Assembly (NCBI GenBank): GCA_013388525.1
Contig: JACAFA010000238.1
Span: forward strand, 1-20,906
Reading direction: 5' to 3'
DNA from: Ignavibacteriaceae bacterium
GTDB lineage: Bacteria; Bacteroidota; Ignavibacteria; Ignavibacteriales; Ignavibacteriaceae
DNA length: 20,906 bases
The position numbers and the translations under genes are program-made. Below, one piece after another: positions 18,460 to 20,906 of this stretch; within the stretch, counting starts at the first letter, position 1, and the number at the start of each line of letters is the position of its first letter. The notes beneath the pieces are model-generated. The model was given only the letters and a program-made list of their open reading frames with translations, searched no databases and was not told where the DNA came from.

Positions 18460-19832
18460 TTATCACTTACTTCAAGTTTAATAATTCTTTTTGTATCTGA
18501 GGTTATTTTAAATCTCTCGTCAATCCGGAGACCAATCACCCAGACAATTTTTCCGTTATTAGTTAAAACAAGCTGCTCATTTTTTCTGATTGAAGATATC
18601 TTTTCATCAGCAAGAAAATCAGAAATCTTCTTAGTGCCTTTCATTCCTATCGGTTTAAATTTATCACCCGCTCTCCAGGTTCTGATTTCAAAAATTTCTC
18701 CTAATCCATCTCCTGAGATAAACTCAGCGGATTTATCTCCGGTGAACTTAAGCAATTTTCTTTTTACTTCACTTATAGAAATAATCCGGTTTCCAATTTC
18801 TGCCTTCTGACCAATCCTGATTCTAACAGTGATGCTATCCGATTTTCCTATATATTTTCTGCCAATGATTAGTTCTTCCCTTTCTCTGAACACATAAAGA
18901 TTTCCTTTCAGATGAACCATACTTCCGGTTTGAGAGCTTATCAATCTGACAATATCGTAAATATTTTCTGAAGATAACTCTACATCAAAATTATTTTCAA
19001 GGACAGATTTTATTAACACGTTGAGAAAACTTCTATCAAGTTTAGAAATGACTTTTAATTTTATTCCAAGTTCATTTTTATAAAACTTGAGTGCAGTAAG
19101 CTTAACTTTTTTGATCTGTGCATCAAGAATTGAACTGATTTCAGATATAATCTTCGTGGTGTTGAGAACCTTTTCTTCAAGACGCGGGTTCAATCTTTTT
19201 TTCAGCTTTGGAATAATTTCATTTCTCAGAAAATTTCTTTCATAATCTGAGTTAAGATTACTTTCATCAATGCGGAACCGGATTTTTTTCTGTTTAAGAT
19301 AGTTCCTAATTTCTTCTGCAGTCAGGCAAATGATCGGACGAATAATATCATCTCTTCTGATTGGAATTCCGGACAGACCTTTAACACCGGCACCTTTAAT
19401 AAAATTCAGCATCATAGTTTCAACATTATCGCTTGCGTTGTGAGCAGTTGCGATTTTTGTGCACCCTACTTTATTTTTTGTTTTGTAAAGTTCAGAATAT
19501 CTGATTTTTCTTCCGGCTTCTTCCACCGAAATTTTCATCTGTTTTGAGTAAGTCTTCACATCTTTAGAAACGGAAATAAATTTTATTTTATATTTTGAAC
19601 AGAAGTCAAAGCAAAATTTTTCATCATCAGAAGCAGATTTTCCACGAAGATTGTGATTCAAATGGAATGCGACTAGCTCTATACCAAACCTCTTTTTAAA
19701 TTTCTGAAGGAAGTAAAGAAGAAAAACAGAATCAGCACCACCGCTTAATGCAACAAGTACTTTATCACCTTTATCAATAAGTTGATTATCATCAATAAAT
19801 TTCAGCGCTTTTTGGTCGATGGTTTTTGTCAT
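18456..19832 (-). CDS. tilS: tRNA(Ile)-lysidine synthetase TilS
   Basis: TilS joins lysine to C34 of the CAU-anticodon tRNA-Ile using ATP, changing both codon reading and amino-acid identity. The 458-residue protein has the N-type ATP-pyrophosphatase P-loop SGGADS at 30-35 and the family pattern FHLNHNLRGKSASDDE. TAHNASDNVETMMLNFIKGAGVKGLSGI follows, broken here into its recognisable TAHNASDNVET and GAGVKGLSGI parts, then RNFLRNEIIPKL. The C-terminal TilS domain includes FKPIGMKGTKKISDFLADEK near residues 390-410. Length is typical of the long form. It is the first gene of the cluster and overlaps hpt by four bases. The ATG has no Shine-Dalgarno sequence; a candidate promoter is 15-33 bases upstream. 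Confidence 0.95.
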   Translation of the reverse strand: MTKTIDQKALKFIDDNQLIDKGDKVLVALSGGADSVFLLYFLQKFKKRFGIELVAFHLNHNLRGKSASDDEKFCFDFCSKYKIKFISVSKDVKTYSKQMKISVEEAGRKIRYSELYKTKNKVGCTKIATAHNASDNVETMMLNFIKGAGVKGLSGIPIRRDDIIRPIICLTAEEIRNYLKQKKIRFRIDESNLNSDYERNFLRNEIIPKLKKRLNPRLEEKVLNTTKIISEISSILDAQIKKVKLTALKFYKNELGIKLKVISKLDRSFLNVLIKSVLENNFDVELSSENIYDIVRLISSQTGSMVHLKGNLYVFREREELIIGRKYIGKSDSITVRIRIGQKAEIGNRIISISEVKRKLLKFTGDKSAEFISGDGLGEIFEIRTWRAGDKFKPIGMKGTKKISDFLADEKISSIRKNEQLVLTNNGKIVWVIGLRIDERFKITSDTKRIIKLEVSDK

Positions 19833-19846
19833 TTAAACAGGGAAGA

Positions 19847-19865
19847 ATTATACTTCACAAAGTTA
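19847..19865 (-). promoter_or_regulatory. Candidate promoter of the tilS-hpt-ftsH cluster
   Basis: Reading the minus strand, TAACTTTG (19858-19865) matches the Bacteroidota -7 element TAnnTTTG exactly. It would start transcription about 18 bases before the tilS ATG. A perfect TATAAT also sits at 19847-19852. No good TTG/TTTG upstream element lies at the expected distance, so support is partial. Confidence 0.35.
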
Positions 19866-19886
19866 AGAAAAAAGAATTCTTTGTGA
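19855..19886. repeat. Inverted repeat between greA and tilS
   Basis: TCACAAAG (19855-19862) and CTTTGTGA (19879-19886) are exact complements around a 16-base loop. Within this lies a 12-bp palindrome AAAGAATTCTTT (19871-19882), which on the minus strand is followed by TTTTC. It could weakly end the greA transcript or act near the tilS promoter, which it overlaps. With low GC the hairpin is not stable enough to call a terminator. Confidence 0.35.
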
Positions 19887-19924
19887 TTGAATAAAATGTT
19901 AGAAATTACAAGTGAATTATTTAC

Positions 19925-20401
19925 TTAACTTATTTCAATAATTTCATACTCAAGTAAACCCGCAGGCGCCTGAATTTTCACCCTGTCACCTACCTTTGTA
20001 TTTAGCAAACCTTTTCCAACAGGAGAGGTAATAGAAATTTTTCCTGCCTGGAAATCTGCCTCTTCAGGGGAAACGAGAAGGTAATCAAATGTCTTGTTGT
20101 TCTTAAGATTTTTGATTTTAACTTTTGAAAGAATATGAACTTTGCCTTCTTCAAAATGTGAAGTATCAATTACTCTTGCGCGGGAAAGAATATCTTCCAT
20201 TTTGGCAATTTTAAGTTCGAACAAACCCTGTTCTTCTTTTGCGGCATCGTATTCAGCATTTTCTGAAAGATCTCCGTGAGAACGGGCTTCGGCAATTTTT
20301 TCAGCCATGGATTTTCTGCCGTTGGTTTTCATTTCTTTAAGTTCTTTTTCTATCTCAACAATTCTTTCTCTTGTGAGATAAACAAAGTTTCCTTCTGTCA
20401 T
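19925..20401 (-). CDS. greA: Transcription elongation factor GreA
   Basis: GreA enters the RNA polymerase secondary channel and stimulates cleavage of backtracked RNA. The ATG at 20399-20401 gives 158 residues, the family length, and has AGAAGGA closely upstream. A longer in-frame start at 20467 would add 22 residues encoded by a terminator hairpin, so it is rejected. The N-terminal coiled coil carries the signature ARSHGDLSENAEYDAAKEEQ at 39-58, with catalytic-tip acids Asp44 and Glu47. The C-terminal FKBP-like domain includes KISITSPVGKGLLNTKVGD. It stands between its own leader terminator and the tilS cluster. GreB or a Gfh antagonist is less likely because the acidic tip and GDLSENAEYDA are canonical GreA. 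Confidence 0.96.
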   Translation of the reverse strand: MTEGNFVYLTRERIVEIEKELKEMKTNGRKSMAEKIAEARSHGDLSENAEYDAAKEEQGLFELKIAKMEDILSRARVIDTSHFEEGKVHILSKVKIKNLKNNKTFDYLLVSPEEADFQAGKISITSPVGKGLLNTKVGDRVKIQAPAGLLEYEIIEIS

Positions 20402-20421
20402 TTCTATCCTTCTGAATTGAT

Positions 20422-20462
20422 AAAAAAAATTGCCACCGTCCCGATAAAAGAGACAGTGGCAA
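20422..20462 (-). terminator. Intrinsic terminator in the greA leader
   Basis: Reading the minus strand, TTGCCACTGTC (20452-20462) pairs with GACGGTGGCAA (20430-20440) over 11 bp with one T-G wobble. An 11-base loop separates the arms, and eight T residues follow at 20422-20429. This is a textbook Rho-independent terminator for minus-strand transcription. The plus strand has no T tract after it. It lies 20 bases before the greA start codon, so greA expression must read through it or begin within it. Confidence 0.85.
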
Positions 20463-20464
20463 AA

Positions 20465-20495
20465 CAAAATTAAGGATTTAGTATTTGGTTGTCAA
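20465..20495 (-). promoter_or_regulatory. greA: Probable greA promoter
   Basis: On the minus strand a perfect TTGACA (20490-20495) is followed after 17 bases by TAATTTTG (20465-20472), an exact match to the Bacteroidota TAnnTTTG element. The TTG-to-TAnnTTTG spacing of 20 fits that consensus too. Transcription would start near 20457-20461, at the very beginning of the terminator hairpin. Confidence 0.6.
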
Positions 20496-20501
20496 GAACA
20501 A

Positions 20502-20700
20502 TTATTTGAGTAAAATCATCTTCCTCGAACTTAAATATTTCTCTGCCAAAAGTTGGTAGATATACACACCGCTTGCAAGGCTGAATGCGTTGAATGTAAC
20601 TTCTTGTCTTCTGCTTGTTAGAGTTGTTCTATGTTTCAGGAATTTTTATTGATATGTATATCGAATGGAAATTTTATATCGAGTGCAGAAATGCGTAACA
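20502..20700 (-). pseudogene. Decayed T9SS type A C-terminal sorting domain
   Basis: Positions 20502-20645 read a C-terminus containing VTFNAFSLASGVYIYQLL and ending RKMILLK before a TAA at 20502-20504. This closely follows the T9SS sorting-domain consensus (V-x-F-(N/D)-A-x-x-L-x-S-G-V-Y-x-Y, then K-K-M-x-L-L-K). Further upstream the frame hits a stop (20646-20648). The expected earlier part (IKFSIP... then VYDxLGxEV) is only hinted at in other frames (DIKFPFDIHI, ISIKI), consistent with frameshifts and a deletion of about 12 codons. No start codon or cargo domain is attached. It is therefore a remnant, and evidence that the lineage has or had type IX secretion. Sequencing error is possible but would need several events. 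Confidence 0.65.
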
Positions 20701-20708
20701 GCTGGTTT

Positions 20709-20906
20709 TTATTTCATCTCAAAATAAATCCTGCTTTTTAAAGATTTAAAACTATAACTTCGTATAAAATTTAGGTCGCTTGGCAAAAAGCCAATTGGTA
20801 ACTCTTCTCGCTTAGCAATTTTATTAAACATTTCTATCTCATCTTCTCCATTTATATTAAAAGTATGCCACCAGGACGGATCAAAATGAACTACAAGAGG
20901 CGGTGC
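20709..20906 (-). CDS. Unrecognised protein, C-terminal fragment
   Basis: The frame is open from the right edge to a TAA at 20709-20711, giving 65 residues. It includes HFDPSWWHTFNINGEDEIEM and ends KSRIYFEMK. The Trp pair, Asp/Glu-rich stretch and normal codon use look like a real protein end, but I do not recognise a family and make no functional claim. It points towards greA. The T9SS remnant downstream is in the same frame but separated by stops, so it is not obviously its own tail. Confidence 0.5.
   Translation of the reverse strand, partial: APPLVVHFDPSWWHTFNINGEDEIEMFNKIAKREELPIGFLPSDLNFIRSYSFKSLKSRIYFEMK

Noticed and set aside
20402..20467. N-terminal extension of GreA by 22 residues
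   Set aside because: The extension is encoded by the terminator hairpin, is not family-like (MFCHCLFYRDGG), and the internal ATG has a ribosome binding site and gives the standard 158 residues.
20754..20766. Thirteen bases, ATAACTTCGTATA, identical to one arm of a loxP site
   Set aside because: There is no second arm after an 8-base spacer, and the bases lie inside an apparently coding frame (20709-20906). A chance match is the simplest reading.

Overview
The window looks like chromosome from an AT-rich member of the Bacteroidota/Chlorobi lineage, most probably an Ignavibacteria-type bacterium. This is inferred from four things. SecA has an enlarged, Bacteroidota-like insertion. There are two type IX secretion (T9SS) traces: a SprE/PorW-like TPR lipoprotein and a decayed C-terminal sorting domain. 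Several starts lack a Shine-Dalgarno sequence. Two sites match the Bacteroidota promoter element TAnnTTTG. No 16S or other decisive marker is present, so the assignment is tentative.

Layout. Positions 1-126 (+) hold the last 41 codons of a SpoU/TrmH-family RNA methyltransferase. Positions 165-6756 (-) read, in transcription order, secA, glnB (PII), a TPR lipoprotein resembling SprE/PorW, and an AlbA_2/winged-helix protein; secA and glnB are tightly coupled. Positions 6757-7444 are a gene-free, repeat-rich stretch with a 42-bp direct repeat flanking a REP-like element of three hairpins that includes a perfect 30-bp palindrome. It is followed by a small secreted, probably outer-membrane orphan (7445-8026, +) and a complete class D beta-lactamase (8214-8999, -). 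Divergent from the beta-lactamase is glnE (9083-11869, +), then a DUF2723/GT-C membrane glycosyltransferase (12086-14014, +).

From 19832 down to 14011 the minus strand carries a compact cluster: tilS, hpt, ftsH, a CTP-dependent lipid-kinase-like membrane protein and a DUF4837 lipoprotein. The last of these overlaps the DUF2723 gene tail-to-tail by 4 bases. Then come greA (19925-20401, -), an intrinsic terminator between its promoter and its start codon, a decayed T9SS sorting domain, and the C-terminus of an unrecognised protein running off the right edge.

Themes: nitrogen signalling (PII plus glutamine synthetase adenylyltransferase), envelope biogenesis and protein export or quality control (SecA, FtsH, T9SS-related lipoprotein, lipid kinase, DUF2723), and housekeeping (TilS, Hpt, GreA). 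Most of the window is ordinary core chromosome. The most unusual points are the greA leader with a terminator directly after the promoter, the REP-like composite beside secA, and two competing inverted repeats in the ftsH leader. I found no CRISPR array, tRNA, rRNA, intact transposase or prophage gene, and no convincing new multi-gene system.
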